From NCBI RefSeq assembly GCF_900187325.1, contig NZ_FZMZ01000004.1, positions 62,001-126,000 on the forward strand: a DNA stretch of 64,000 bases. Direction: 5' to 3'. Below the pieces are notes generated by a model that ran no database searches, was not told where the DNA came from, and saw nothing but the letters and a program-made list of their open reading frames with translations. Every line of letters begins with the position of its first letter. Positions within the stretch are counted from its first letter, which is position 1. Shown here in pieces: positions 32,935 through 42,360 of the stretch. The position numbers and the translations under genes are program-made. Source of the stretch: Virgibacillus ndiopensis. GTDB lineage: Bacteria; Bacillota; Bacilli; Bacillales; Amphibacillaceae.

Positions 32935-33777
32935 ATGAGTTTATCCATTCCAGAGATCACACTAAATGATGGTCTTACACTACCAGTTATCGGTTTTGGT
33001 ACATATCGATTAAATGGAAATCCAGGTGTCAATGCGATCAATAGTGCAATTGATTTAGGGTATCGACTAATTGATACTGCTTATAATTATGAAAATGAAG
33101 GAACTGTTGGTGAGGCCGTTCGTCGCAGTTCGATTCCTAGAGACCAGCTAAGGATCACTTCCAAATTACCTGGCCGCTACCAGGAGTATGATAAGGCCGT
33201 AACTACCATTCAAGAATCATTATACCGAGCAAATCTTGATTATTATGATTTATATCTTATTCACTGGCCAAACCCTAAGCAGGACAACTATGTTGAGGCA
33301 TGGCAGGCATTAATTGATGCGAAAAAATGGGGGTTAATTCGTTCTATCGGTGTATGTAACTTCCTACCTGAACATATTGATCGATTAAACAAGGAAACTG
33401 GTGTTAAGCCAAGCATAAACCAAATAGAATTACACCCGTACTTTAACCAAGAGGAACAACGAAAATGGCATGAAGAAAATAACATTACAACAGAATCCTG
33501 GAGTCCCTTAGTAAGGGCTAATGAAGTGTTACAAAATGAAACCTTACGAAATATTGCTAGGGATCACAACAAAACTATTTCCCAGGTAATTTTACGATGG
33601 CATTATCAACTCGGAACAATTCCAATTCCTAAATCATCGTCGCCAAAACGCCAACTAGAAAATATCTCAATCTTTAATTTTTCCCTAAATGAAACAGAAT
33701 TGAGCACAATTGCAGAATTAACTCGCCCTGATGGGAGAATGAAGAACCAAGACCCTGCTATTTATGAAGAATTTTAA
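32935..33777 (+). CDS. Aldo/keto reductase
   Basis: A 280-aa NADPH-dependent TIM-barrel reductase. Catalytic residues are visible: Asp/Tyr in [18 protein letters not shown] near residue 45, Lys in ITSKLPGR and His in YLIHWPNP near 107. The NADPH site is IPIPKSSSPKRQLENISIFNF. AAGGAG lies 9 nt before the ATG at 32935. It is a monocistronic gene with a strong terminator. The likely role is aldehyde detoxification. Confidence 0.92.
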   Translation: MSLSIPEITLNDGLTLPVIGFGTYRLNGNPGVNAINSAIDLGYRLIDTAYNYENEGTVGEAVRRSSIPRDQLRITSKLPGRYQEYDKAVTTIQESLYRANLDYYDLYLIHWPNPKQDNYVEAWQALIDAKKWGLIRSIGVCNFLPEHIDRLNKETGVKPSINQIELHPYFNQEEQRKWHEENNITTESWSPLVRANEVLQNETLRNIARDHNKTISQVILRWHYQLGTIPIPKSSSPKRQLENISIFNFSLNETELSTIAELTRPDGRMKNQDPAIYEEF

Positions 33778-33789
33778 ATATATATAACT

Positions 33790-33823
33790 GCGCATCACTT
33801 TATGAATAAGTGGTGCGCTTTTT
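33790..33823 (+). terminator. Terminator of the aldo/keto reductase gene
   Basis: GCGCATCACTT and AAGTGGTGCGC (11 bp with one G-T) are followed by TTTTTT. Confidence 0.88.
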
Positions 33824-33947
33824 TAGCGTTGGATTCATTAGACTTCCCTCCTATTAATGGTAATCTCAGTCATTACATGTATTTAGAATAAAAGCTTGTA
33901 AAAACGTTTAAACTAAGATGACTAGACTAGGAAGAGGGAATATATTC

Positions 33948-34973
33948 ATGAAACAAAATAAAACAACTAATTTAAAAAAAATGAATGAGACGCTATCATC
34001 AACAGAAATGGGAAAACTGTGGGTAGCTTATGAAGGAAATACCATGGCTAGGTGTGTTCTTAGTTATTTCCTTAACCATGTTGAGGACAAAGATATTAAG
34101 CAAGTTGTACAAAAAGCGTTGAAATTAAGTAAAACACTATTGGTAGAAATTAAAGAAATATTTACACAAGCTAACTTTCCTTTACCAGTTGGTCTTACAG
34201 ATAACGATGTGAACTTAGATGCACCAAGACTATTTTCCGATGAATTTTATCTACATTATTTAAAATATACGAGCAAAGCAGGTATGAGTATCTATTCAAT
34301 TGCCATTCCTATCATGATAAGAAAGGATATAAGAGAATTCTTTATTAAAACCTCTCAAGCTACTGTAGAGCTTATATCAGATGTGAATGATGTAATGATG
34401 CAGAAAGGGTTCTTACCTTTGCCACCATCTATACCCATTCCAGACCAAATTGATTATGTCAAAAAGCAAAATTATTTAAATGGCTTTTTTGGAAATGTTC
34501 GATCATTACATGCATTAGAAATTGCACATCTTTACGATAATATCGAGAACAATGTAACAAGCAAGGCGCTTTTAATAGGCTTTAGTCAAGTAGCCAAGGA
34601 TGAACAAGTTAAAAAATTTCTATTAAGAGGAAAGGAAATCACCAACAAACATATAGAATACTGTACACAGCAGCTACATAAAGACAATTTACCTTCTCCA
34701 TCGTTATTGGATGATCTAGTAAGCACTACTACTTCCGCTCCTTTTTCAGACAAGCTAATGACGTTGCATAAAATCGATATGTTTTCCATGAAAGTTAGAT
34801 CGTATGCTAATGCAATATCACTTAATGGAAGACGTGATATTAGTGGTATGTATGCTAAATTTTTAATGGATACTGCACTGTTTGTTGAGGACGGCGGAAA
34901 TATTACGATTAATAAAGCCTGGATGGAACAACCACCAAAAGCAGCCGACCGAAATAATTTAGCAAAAGAGTAG
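33948..34973 (+). CDS. DUF3231-family protein
   Basis: A 341-aa protein of two tandem ferritin-like helical halves: TEMGKLWVAYEGNTMARCVLSYFLNHVEDKDIKQVVQKAL, then EIAHLYDNIENNVTSKALLIGFSQVAKDEQVKKFLLRGKEI with THKIDMFSMKVRSYANAISLNGRRDISGMYAKFL at the end. This is the DUF3231 layout, abundant in Bacillaceae and often linked to sporulation. ATG at 33948 lies behind GAGGGA; the frame extends 30 nt upstream without support. It ends beside a palindromic repeat. Confidence 0.85.
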   Translation: MKQNKTTNLKKMNETLSSTEMGKLWVAYEGNTMARCVLSYFLNHVEDKDIKQVVQKALKLSKTLLVEIKEIFTQANFPLPVGLTDNDVNLDAPRLFSDEFYLHYLKYTSKAGMSIYSIAIPIMIRKDIREFFIKTSQATVELISDVNDVMMQKGFLPLPPSIPIPDQIDYVKKQNYLNGFFGNVRSLHALEIAHLYDNIENNVTSKALLIGFSQVAKDEQVKKFLLRGKEITNKHIEYCTQQLHKDNLPSPSLLDDLVSTTTSAPFSDKLMTLHKIDMFSMKVRSYANAISLNGRRDISGMYAKFLMDTALFVEDGGNITINKAWMEQPPKAADRNNLAKE

Positions 34974-34978
34974 GTTTT

Positions 34979-35006
34979 GGGACAGGGGGGACAGGTTCAC
35001 TGTCCC
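34979..35006. repeat. GGGACA palindromic repeat, copy 10
   Basis: A variant with an ACAGGTTCACTGTCCC half, between the convergent DUF3231 and M23 peptidase genes. Confidence 0.8.
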
Positions 35007-35018
35007 TCCTTTCCTTTC

Positions 35019-36018
35019 CTATCTGACAAAGTCTCCTTGTATAGGTTCTTCCCCATATTTAAACTGTATTCGAACTGATTTCCCTGCAAAAACGTTTGGA
35101 GAATCCATTACTTGAAAATGAATATGAGGCTCACTTGAATTTCCCGAATTACCGCACTGACCAAGCACTTCTCCTCTCGCCACATGTTCACCTGGATTGA
35201 CTGAGATCGAACCTTCTTTAAAATGAGCAAGCAAGCTATACTCTCCATTTTCGTTTTCGATAATCACGTGATTTCCAAGGGGTTTCTCTGGATTCATTTC
35301 ACCTGGAACATTATCATCAATACTATTAACAACTGCGATAACCTTACCATTCGCAGGTGCTACAACTTCTTTACCGAACGCATAGTAATGTTTATTCTTT
35401 TTAGGATTCCCATGATGAGTACTTCCATTTTTCATCATTACCAAATCATAAGCATACCGTTGTGAGGCTGTAACGTAGTGATAATTAATAAGCTGGTTTG
35501 TACCTCCCCAGAAGACAAACCATTCATCTTTGATTGGCATGGAGTATTTATTTTTAGTATAAATCTGGTCAGACCCAGGATACGTCGCTAGAGGTGCTAA
35601 CTGAAGAGCTTGAATTATTCCGTGTTTATCAAAAACAACCTGGAATCCCCTCGATTGATCCCCATCGATCCAAACATAACGTTTCATATGCTTGTCAATC
35701 GTGAAATTTGTTTCCAGATCATATCGGCTTACACCTTGATTAAAAGACTCTGCAAGCTTTTCAAAATCGTCAAATGAAATATTCTGTTGGAATTGCTCAC
35801 TAGTCTGCTGATAAATTCTAGAGAAACCTCCTTGCAAGAACACCTCATTAAATTCTCCGGTAAAATCCTGTCCTTTTTCTTGACATTCTGCATGCTATTT
35901 CCACTACTGACTTCCGTAATTCCAATATCCCCGGACCAGTTAACAGTCTGCCCGACACTGCTGATAAAGGAAGAATACCTGCTGCAATCAATGCCAAAAT
36001 GCTACTTTTTACTTTCAA
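35019..36018 (-). pseudogene. M23-family peptidase with N-terminal frameshifts
   Basis: The intact 3' part encodes a LytM/M23 domain with metal and catalytic motifs HHGNPKKNKHYYAFGKEVVAPANGKVIAVV, GNHVIIEN and SEPHIHFQVMD. The 5' part is broken: TTG at 36018 behind GAGGGCGG starts a signal peptide (MKVKSSILALIAAGILPLSA). The reading then shifts to a frame giving QTVNWSGDIGITEVSSGNSM, and shifts again near AAGAAAAAGG to reach QDFTGEFNEVFLQGGFSRIY. Without repair, the only continuous frame starts at GTG 35843 and lacks the export signal. It would be a cell-wall endopeptidase if repaired. A sequencing error in the A-run could explain only one shift. Confidence 0.72.
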
Positions 36019-36118
36019 GAAAAACACCGCCCTCTATTATTTGATTAATCTGTCTACTATATTTACGTATAACTCCTTAAAAAGTTCCGTAGCTACATAA
36101 AGAGCAGCCAGGCTATAA

Positions 36119-36296
36119 GTTCCATTATTAGAAGCAGCTCAGGAGCTCTTATTACATGAAGTTGCCGATCCGGAAACAATCGATAAAACATGGATGATCG
36201 CTACAGGTTCACCAAAAGGTCCATTTGCGATTTTAGACGTTATAATATTGCCAAAGGAAAAATCTGAAGGTAATCCAGAATTTGAAAAATTTAGCC
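36119..36296 (+). pseudogene. 3-hydroxyacyl-CoA dehydrogenase fragment
   Basis: An open stretch of about 59 codons reads EAAQELLLHEVADPETIDKT, then WMIATGSPKGPFAILDVI. This is the C-terminal domain signature of 3-hydroxybutyryl-CoA dehydrogenases. Both ends are missing, there is no start codon context, and it runs straight into a GGGACA repeat at 36297. It is a relic of a lost gene. Confidence 0.75.
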
Positions 36297-36323
36297 GGGA
36301 CAGGGGGACAGGTTCATTGTCCC
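36297..36323. repeat. GGGACA palindromic repeat, copy 11
   Basis: A GGGGGACAGGTTC variant that abuts the 3-hydroxyacyl-CoA dehydrogenase relic and is followed by a T-run (AGTTTTT). Confidence 0.82.
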
Positions 36324-36347
36324 AGTTTTTGAATTTGTTAAACACCT

Positions 36348-36395
36348 AAAAAAGCGTAGCATCACCACTAGTAACTGGTGATGCTACGCTTTTTT
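36348..36395. terminator. Perfect 20-bp bidirectional terminator
   Basis: AAAAAAGCGTAGCATCACCA and its exact complement enclose an 8-nt loop. T-runs lie on both sides. Confidence 0.9.
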
Positions 36396-36493
36396 TGTTT
36401 AGGAAAACGAATAGCGTGTTTTGAATATCCTCCCACTATGTGCTCAAGTAATGACTTGTCTACAGAGTGGTTTTTAGGTTGTTTGATGTTAAC

Positions 36494-37984
36494 TCATTTT
36501 TTTCTTTCTATCATTTTCATTTCTTTATTAAGAGATTTTATCAAGGAAATCATCATTAGAATCATAACGAATGAAAATGGAAGTGCAGCGGCGATAATTG
36601 TATTTTGCAGTGCTGTTAACCCTCCAACATAAAGTAAGATTAGAGCAACGGAAGACTGCGCGAGACCTAAAGCAATTTTGACACTAGTTGGAGGTGTTAA
36701 AGAACCGTTTGTAGATTGCATCCCCAATACAAATGTTGCTGAATCTGCTGAAGTAACGAAAAATGTCATGATAAGTAAAATCGCCATAATCGATAACAGG
36801 AATGAAAATGGTAATTGATCGAACATATTAAATAATACTAATTCCGTTGTAGACTTTGTTAAATCTGTACCATTATTTTGTACATAACCTGCTGTTGTTC
36901 CAAAAGTTGCAAACCAGATAGATATGATTAACGTCGGTACTACAATCACTCCAAACATAAATTGGCGGATGGTTCTTCCGCGGGATACGCGGGCAATGAA
37001 CATACCTACAAACGGTGCCCAGGAAATCCACCAGGCCCAGTAGAAAAGGGTCCATGCATCAAACCAGCTTCGATTATCGCCTTCAAGTGGCGCCGTTCGG
37101 AAACTCCACTGTACAATGTTTTGTAAGTACAGACCAACTGTTTCAGTGAACATGTTAAGGGATAGCAATGTTGGACCGACAAACAGCACGGTAAAAAATA
37201 ACAAGATAGCAAGTACCATGTTCGCATTGGATAAGTATTTAATCCCCTTACTCAATCCTGACCAGGCAGACATAAGAAATAAAATGGTGACGATGAAAAC
37301 AATAATGAACTGTGAGGTAAAACCAACATCTATTCCAAAAAGATGGTTTAGCCCACCATTGATTTGTACAGCTCCAAATCCTAGTGAAGTTGCAACACCA
37401 AATATGGTTGCGAATGTAGCAAGAACGTCGATCGTTTTACCAAAAGGACCTTTCATTTTGTCGCCGAACAGAGGTTTCAGTGTCGCAGAAACTAAGCCGG
37501 GTTCACCTTTGCGGAATTGGAAAAATGCGAGTGCAAGTGCAAATAGTCCATACATCGCCCAACCATGAATACCCCAGTGGAAATAGGTGATGGCAAGCCC
37601 ATTTTTAAAAGCCTGTTCAGATCCTTCCCCTCCAAAAGGGGCATCTGAAAACGAATGAGAAAGTGGTTCAGCTGCACCATAGAAGACTAAACCGATTCCT
37701 AAACCTGCAGAGAAGAGCATAGCAATCCATGATGTAGTAGAAAAATCAGGCTTTTCATGATCTTTTCCTAAGCGGATTTTCCCATAAGGACTAATTGCAA
37801 TAATAACGGTAGTAATCACTAAGGCGGTCATCAGCCACATATAATACCATCCGAATGTTGTGGAAAGAAAGGCGTTAATATTGGTAGTTACTTGCTCAAA
37901 TTGTGTTGGTGTTAATACGCCTAACGTAACAAAAATAATAACTAATGCGATAGTAATGTAAAAAACAATCGATATTTTTTTCAT
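36494..37984 (-). CDS. BCCT transporter, glycine-betaine type (OpuD/BetL-like)
   Basis: A 496-aa, 12-span BCCT carrier with the full Trp box FYWAWWISWAPFVGMFIARVSRGRTIRQF and the Gly-rich AGLGIGLVFYGAAEPLSH. These residues form the aromatic cage for betaine-like quaternary amines in BetP/OpuD. It should import glycine betaine with Na+ for osmoprotection. ATG at 37984 has GGAG 7 nt upstream; the frame opens at 37999. Monocistronic. Confidence 0.92.
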   Translation of the reverse strand: MKKISIVFYITIALVIIFVTLGVLTPTQFEQVTTNINAFLSTTFGWYYMWLMTALVITTVIIAISPYGKIRLGKDHEKPDFSTTSWIAMLFSAGLGIGLVFYGAAEPLSHSFSDAPFGGEGSEQAFKNGLAITYFHWGIHGWAMYGLFALALAFFQFRKGEPGLVSATLKPLFGDKMKGPFGKTIDVLATFATIFGVATSLGFGAVQINGGLNHLFGIDVGFTSQFIIVFIVTILFLMSAWSGLSKGIKYLSNANMVLAILLFFTVLFVGPTLLSLNMFTETVGLYLQNIVQWSFRTAPLEGDNRSWFDAWTLFYWAWWISWAPFVGMFIARVSRGRTIRQFMFGVIVVPTLIISIWFATFGTTAGYVQNNGTDLTKSTTELVLFNMFDQLPFSFLLSIMAILLIMTFFVTSADSATFVLGMQSTNGSLTPPTSVKIALGLAQSSVALILLYVGGLTALQNTIIAAALPFSFVMILMMISLIKSLNKEMKMIERKK

Positions 37985-38103
37985 AACTAAACTCCACATC
38001 CTATATACAAAAAAAGTAGCAACGTAATATCGTAATAATCTTATAATATCGCAAAGAATAGATAGTTATGCGAACTCTTTGCGTAAAACTTACAGAAAAA
38101 AGT

Positions 38104-38130
38104 GGGACATGGGGTCAGACCCCATGTCCC
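38104..38130. repeat. GGGACA palindromic repeat, copy 12 (perfect)
   Basis: GGGACATGGGGTC, one A, then the exact complement: the only flawless copy, with 13-bp arms. It lies between the BCCT promoter region and the sqhC end. Confidence 0.88.
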
Positions 38131-38244
38131 GCTTCTCTTATCTCTTTTTCTCTGTTCCTAGGCAAAACGCTCACCATCTATCACTCTTACACAAATATTA
38201 ATAACAAGTGTTCGGCTTATTTAACGCGTTTTCTCTAGCAACAA

Positions 38245-40122
38245 TTAATCGTACTTTTCTACATAATGGCTTAATGTAAGCAGTGGCCATATATAATTAT
38301 AACTGTGATAATAAATATAAAAGCTTCCAGGAAGTCCTGCTCCTGTAGGATACGTGTATGTCCAATCACGTTCATTTAACAGCTTTATCAAACAATCTAT
38401 CCCTCGGTCAATTTCCTCGGTTCGATAATCGAATACTGAAATGAGTGCATCTACAGCCCATGCAGTTTGTGATGGTGTGCTAGAACCTAGTGATATATAC
38501 CTTCTCTCCCTATCACTCGCACATGATTCACCCCATCCTCCGTCTATATTTTGGACATTCTTCAACCAATTAATGCCCTTTTTGATTGCATCTTGCTCCT
38601 TTTTCACCCCGACTGCTCTCATTCCAGTTAGCGCTGCCCATGTTCCATAAATATACGAAATCCCCCAACGGCCATACCACGAACCATCCTTTTCCTGGTT
38701 TCTCTCTAACCACTCCACTCCCCGTTTTATTTGTGGATGGTGAATAGTTAAGGATGCATCTTGACCTAGAAACTCCAATGTACGGCCTGTTAAATCGGAA
38801 CTTGAAGGATCGATACTCGCTGACTCTGCTCCATCGATTGGAACTAGGGTCAAAATCTTTTTATCCGTATTTTTTTCAAATGCTGGCCATCCGCCATCAT
38901 CATTTTGCATCGATAAAACCCAATTAATCCCTCTAAACCAGGATTGTCTTAAATGTGGAGATGCACGCACTGTTTTTCTAACTGCACGCAATGCTGCTGT
39001 CGTGTCGTCTACATCAGGATTCCATTTATTTATATCTGAAAAACCCCAACCGCCTGGTAATACATATGGATTATGAATTACCCAATCACCAAATTGGTAA
39101 TGCTGTCGTTGTAAAATATACTGAATAGCTTTTTGAATAGTTTGTGAAGCGTTATCCACACCCGAAGCTTGCAGTGCATAGGAAATAAGGGAGGTATCCC
39201 AAACTGTAGATGTTGAATTTTGTATATGTCCGTTCGACTGACATTTTAATGATTTTAAACCACTAACCGCTTGTTTTATTACTTGATCGTCTTTAGAATG
39301 CCCCAATGCTAATAGGGAAAAAATCATTAAAAATGTGGCACTAAAATAACTATATAATGTCCCATCAGATTCAAGTCTGGCTAACATATACTTTTTGGCT
39401 TCTTTCAAAGCCATTTGATGTAGCTTACTAGGAAATCCTATCAAACTGTTAACACATTGTTTAATGGAATCTATCAATGATCTAGCTTCAGGGGACCTAA
39501 GTTCTTTAAAACTATCATTTTCTGATATTCTACTGTTTAATAAGTCAGGTAAATTGGGAGAACCTTTCCTTTTTAAAACAAACTTTTGATCAGCAACTAT
39601 TAGAATAGGAACCATATGTACGCGTGCATACCCCACAAAATCAAAAAAGTTAATTGGGAAAGATTGAGGAAGTAAGATCATTTCTATTGGGACAGGAAAG
39701 TATTTTGGCCAAGGGATTTGGCCTGTCACGGCTAACATTACCTTCGTAAGCGAATTCGCTTTGTCGAGGCAACCTTTTCTAATAATATATTGTTTTGCCT
39801 TCTCCATCTGTTTAGCATCTTTTTGTTGATAACCAGAAAAAAGAAGTGCATAGTATGCCTCGATTGTTGCTGAAAGATTACCTTCTTTTTCATCCTTATA
39901 AAGTTTCCACGACCCATTTTCACTTTGTTTTGACTGTATACGCCTAGCTAATTCCTTTATCAATTCTTCGTCATTTATCTCCAATGACCTTAATAAAATA
40001 ATCATATATGCATCTGTCATTGAACTTCCTTCAAAACAAAATCGCCAAGTTCCATCATTTGACTGCTTATCTTTCATAATCTTAATTAGACGATTTATTT
40101 CAGTTTTGACATCATTTTTCAT
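38245..40122 (-). CDS. sqhC: Squalene-hopene/sporulenol cyclase
   Basis: A 625-aa class II triterpene cyclase with the catalytic DVDDTTAALRA (DxDD) motif near residue 370 and several QW repeats (QSNDGTWRFCF, QSENGSWKLY, QNDDGGWPAFE, QEKDGSWYGRWG, QNIDGGWGESC). In B. subtilis a protein of about the same length makes sporulenes from tetraprenyl-beta-curcumene in spores. ATG at 40122 lies behind GGAGAGG; the frame opens at 40140. The DUF2515 gene is divergent. Product class (hopene or sporulene) is not decidable from sequence alone. Confidence 0.93.
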   Translation of the reverse strand: MKNDVKTEINRLIKIMKDKQSNDGTWRFCFEGSSMTDAYMIILLRSLEINDEELIKELARRIQSKQSENGSWKLYKDEKEGNLSATIEAYYALLFSGYQQKDAKQMEKAKQYIIRKGCLDKANSLTKVMLAVTGQIPWPKYFPVPIEMILLPQSFPINFFDFVGYARVHMVPILIVADQKFVLKRKGSPNLPDLLNSRISENDSFKELRSPEARSLIDSIKQCVNSLIGFPSKLHQMALKEAKKYMLARLESDGTLYSYFSATFLMIFSLLALGHSKDDQVIKQAVSGLKSLKCQSNGHIQNSTSTVWDTSLISYALQASGVDNASQTIQKAIQYILQRQHYQFGDWVIHNPYVLPGGWGFSDINKWNPDVDDTTAALRAVRKTVRASPHLRQSWFRGINWVLSMQNDDGGWPAFEKNTDKKILTLVPIDGAESASIDPSSSDLTGRTLEFLGQDASLTIHHPQIKRGVEWLERNQEKDGSWYGRWGISYIYGTWAALTGMRAVGVKKEQDAIKKGINWLKNVQNIDGGWGESCASDRERRYISLGSSTPSQTAWAVDALISVFDYRTEEIDRGIDCLIKLLNERDWTYTYPTGAGLPGSFYIYYHSYNYIWPLLTLSHYVEKYD

Positions 40123-40232
40123 AGCAATCAGCCTCTCCATAACACGGTCTTATAGATTACTTTATTCACTGAAAAAATACAATATAACATCTGATGGTCA
40201 AGAATGGTGACTTGGTAAATGGGGGTGAATAA

Positions 40233-41387
40233 ATGGGATTCAGTTGTATCAAACGAAAATTGTACTTTACTAATAAGCTTTCACCACGTTTAAAAGATAT
40301 AAAAAAAGACCTAAAAAAAAATATTCATCATCCCATTACTGTAAAGGATTTAAATAAAGATGAACAAAACATTATTAACCGAATTAAAAGTGAAACAGCA
40401 CAAAAAAATAAGAATAACACGACAAGAACCCATTATTATTTAGAGTTTTATAAGCAATTCCCCGAAATTCATTGGGCATTTTTAGGTCATATGGTATCTA
40501 GAAATGGCGGGTGGAATATGACAGATTTAAGAGGAGGTTTATTGTCCAGATTACTATCAGAAGAAGAACAAAATAACTTTTTTGCTTTTTTGGAACGGGG
40601 CAATTGGCTCATCTTCCATGATATTTATCCCCAATTGTTGTTATATCAAGAAAGCGTAAACCGAAATACCAATTTATTTTATATGCTTCAAGTTATTGGC
40701 GCCTCCACATTTATGGAAGTGATATGGAATTATTTTTGGGAAAATAAGGATGAATATCTTTTAGCAATAGCTCTTGTGATTAATGAACAAAGCTATCTGG
40801 AAGAAAGAGTAATTCAAAAACCTTATTACCAAAAAACGGTATTAGAAACAATAGAATTCAAACTTCAAGACCTTTTAAGCTTAAATCAAATTCTTTTTCC
40901 CTACATAGATGAAAGTGCCATAAGGCTCACTGGTCAAACCATTCATCACTTCTCCTCGTTACATGATCGCATTTTACTAGGAAAAAGATTGTACAAATTA
41001 CTGTTTGAACGTGAAAACTACCATAAGTTTTTCAAATGGGCATCAAAACAACCACACACTGGATCCAGAAAAGACTATTGCTCAATGTTATTTAATGACA
41101 TAAATGAATCTATACCCGGAAAACCGTTCAAACGGCGAACAGAGAATTGTAACTTAAAGCCTGGCTCACATCGTATATACAGTCCAAAATTAAAGTATGC
41201 CTGGAAGAACAGAGAGCATGAACAAGCAGAAAAAGGAGACTGGTATCACAAATGGAAAGTCGTACATTATTTAGAAAAATACACGCAACATGTGGATGGG
41301 GATATTCTTGATGAATACTGTGACACGCTGGAGAGGATCGAATTCGCAATCCTCGCAAAAGAAAAGTTTTTATACAAAAATATCTGA
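40233..41387 (+). CDS. DUF2515 (YppC-like) protein
   Basis: A 384-aa soluble protein. The segments TRTHYYLEFYKQFPEIHWAFLGHMVSRNGGWNMTDLRGG, FFAFLERGNWLIFHDIYPQLLLYQESV and TGSRKDYCSMLFND fit the DUF2515 family as remembered. The function is unknown. ATG follows GGGGGTG. It is divergent to sqhC, and its last 100 bp overlap the next gene. Confidence 0.75.
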   Translation: MGFSCIKRKLYFTNKLSPRLKDIKKDLKKNIHHPITVKDLNKDEQNIINRIKSETAQKNKNNTTRTHYYLEFYKQFPEIHWAFLGHMVSRNGGWNMTDLRGGLLSRLLSEEEQNNFFAFLERGNWLIFHDIYPQLLLYQESVNRNTNLFYMLQVIGASTFMEVIWNYFWENKDEYLLAIALVINEQSYLEERVIQKPYYQKTVLETIEFKLQDLLSLNQILFPYIDESAIRLTGQTIHHFSSLHDRILLGKRLYKLLFERENYHKFFKWASKQPHTGSRKDYCSMLFNDINESIPGKPFKRRTENCNLKPGSHRIYSPKLKYAWKNREHEQAEKGDWYHKWKVVHYLEKYTQHVDGDILDEYCDTLERIEFAILAKEKFLYKNI

Positions 41388-41763
41388 TAAGAAGGCCATA
41401 CTATGTACCATTCTATTTTCGACACTTATAGGCACTTACTTGGATCTAATAATGGTTGGAAATGGATTGTATTCATTTCCAAATCGCCCTTTTCCAACTA
41501 TATTTTCAATTAATATTTTATTTACGTTTGTCATACTACCAGTGTTAACAGTCAGCATTATATATTTATTTAAAAAGCTTACCACCTTATTACGATTAGG
41601 ATTTGTTCTTATCATTTTCTTTCTACTACCGTTCATCGAACATTTATCAGAATTTTTCGGAGTATTTATACATTCCAATGATTGGCACCATCTCTATTCC
41701 AGTTTTGGTTACACATTCTTTATAGTAATCATATGGAAATTTTATACATGGTTATGCCCTTAA
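41290..41763 (+). CDS. Membrane protein overlapping DUF2515 (CBO0543-like)
   Basis: A 157-aa frame with four hydrophobic helices from about residue 37 (AILCTILFSTLIGTYLDLIM, IFSINILFTFVILPVLTVSIIYLF, LRLGFVLIIFFLLPF, YTFFIVIIWKFYTWL). It resembles short CBO0543-type membrane proteins of Firmicutes. The first 98 bp lie inside the DUF2515 gene in another frame; the true start may be ATG 41311 or the GTG ten bases on. Translational coupling is likely. It ends 3 bp before a palindromic repeat. Confidence 0.65.
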   Translation: MWMGIFLMNTVTRWRGSNSQSSQKKSFYTKISDKKAILCTILFSTLIGTYLDLIMVGNGLYSFPNRPFPTIFSINILFTFVILPVLTVSIIYLFKKLTTLLRLGFVLIIFFLLPFIEHLSEFFGVFIHSNDWHHLYSSFGYTFFIVIIWKFYTWLCP

Positions 41764-41766
41764 GCG

Positions 41767-41794
41767 GGGACATGGGGGTCCGTCCCCGTGTCCC
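41767..41794. repeat. GGGACA palindromic repeat, copy 13
   Basis: A GGGGTCCGTCCCC core between convergent genes; the arms are near perfect. Confidence 0.83.
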
Positions 41795-41797
41795 ACA

Positions 41798-42334
41798 CTA
41801 GTCTAACGGATTAATAATTGCTAGTACTTGGTGATCTTCCCATTGTCCGTTGATCTTCACATTCTTCCTTGCAATTCCTTCTTTGTGAAAACCGGATTTC
41901 TCCAATACTCGAATAGAACCAATATTACTCGGCATAACTCCTGCCTCGATTCGATGCAGTTTAAGTGTATCAAAAGCATACTTCACAAGTAATTGGACCG
42001 CTTCCGTTGTGTAACCTTTACCGTTATGAGCTTCATCTAAAAAATATCCAATGAACGCAGCTTGTATTGATCCACGTACTACTTGGAAAAGATTGATCGT
42101 TCCAACTAATTGATCATTATCATTTTTAAAAATGCCGAAATTATAACCACTGTCTTGATTTCTATTCTCCGCAAATGCTTTTATCCGTTCGACTTGTGCT
42201 TCAAGTCTATAAAAATCATTTTCTCGTTCCATTGCAAATTCCTCGAAAAATGATTTGTTATCCAGTTGTAATTGAAGCAATGCTTCTGCATCCTCCGGGA
42301 CAAATTCTCTGATATAAATATGATTTCCTTTCAT
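41798..42334 (-). CDS. GNAT acetyltransferase (RimJ/RimL type)
   Basis: A 178-aa N-acetyltransferase: IYIREFVPEDAEALLQLQ at the start, IGYFLDEAHNGKGYTTEAVQLLVKYAFDTLKLHRIEAGVMPSNIGSIRVLEKSGFHKEGIARK at residues 90-155 (acetyl-CoA loop NGKGYT and motif B). It acetylates an N-terminus or a small amine; the substrate is unknown. Its start is 27 bp downstream of the stop of the APH-like gene, so they probably form an operon. Confidence 0.9.
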   Translation of the reverse strand: MKGNHIYIREFVPEDAEALLQLQLDNKSFFEEFAMERENDFYRLEAQVERIKAFAENRNQDSGYNFGIFKNDNDQLVGTINLFQVVRGSIQAAFIGYFLDEAHNGKGYTTEAVQLLVKYAFDTLKLHRIEAGVMPSNIGSIRVLEKSGFHKEGIARKNVKINGQWEDHQVLAIINPLD

Positions 42335-42360
42335 GATAACTCCCCCAATATTTTATACAA

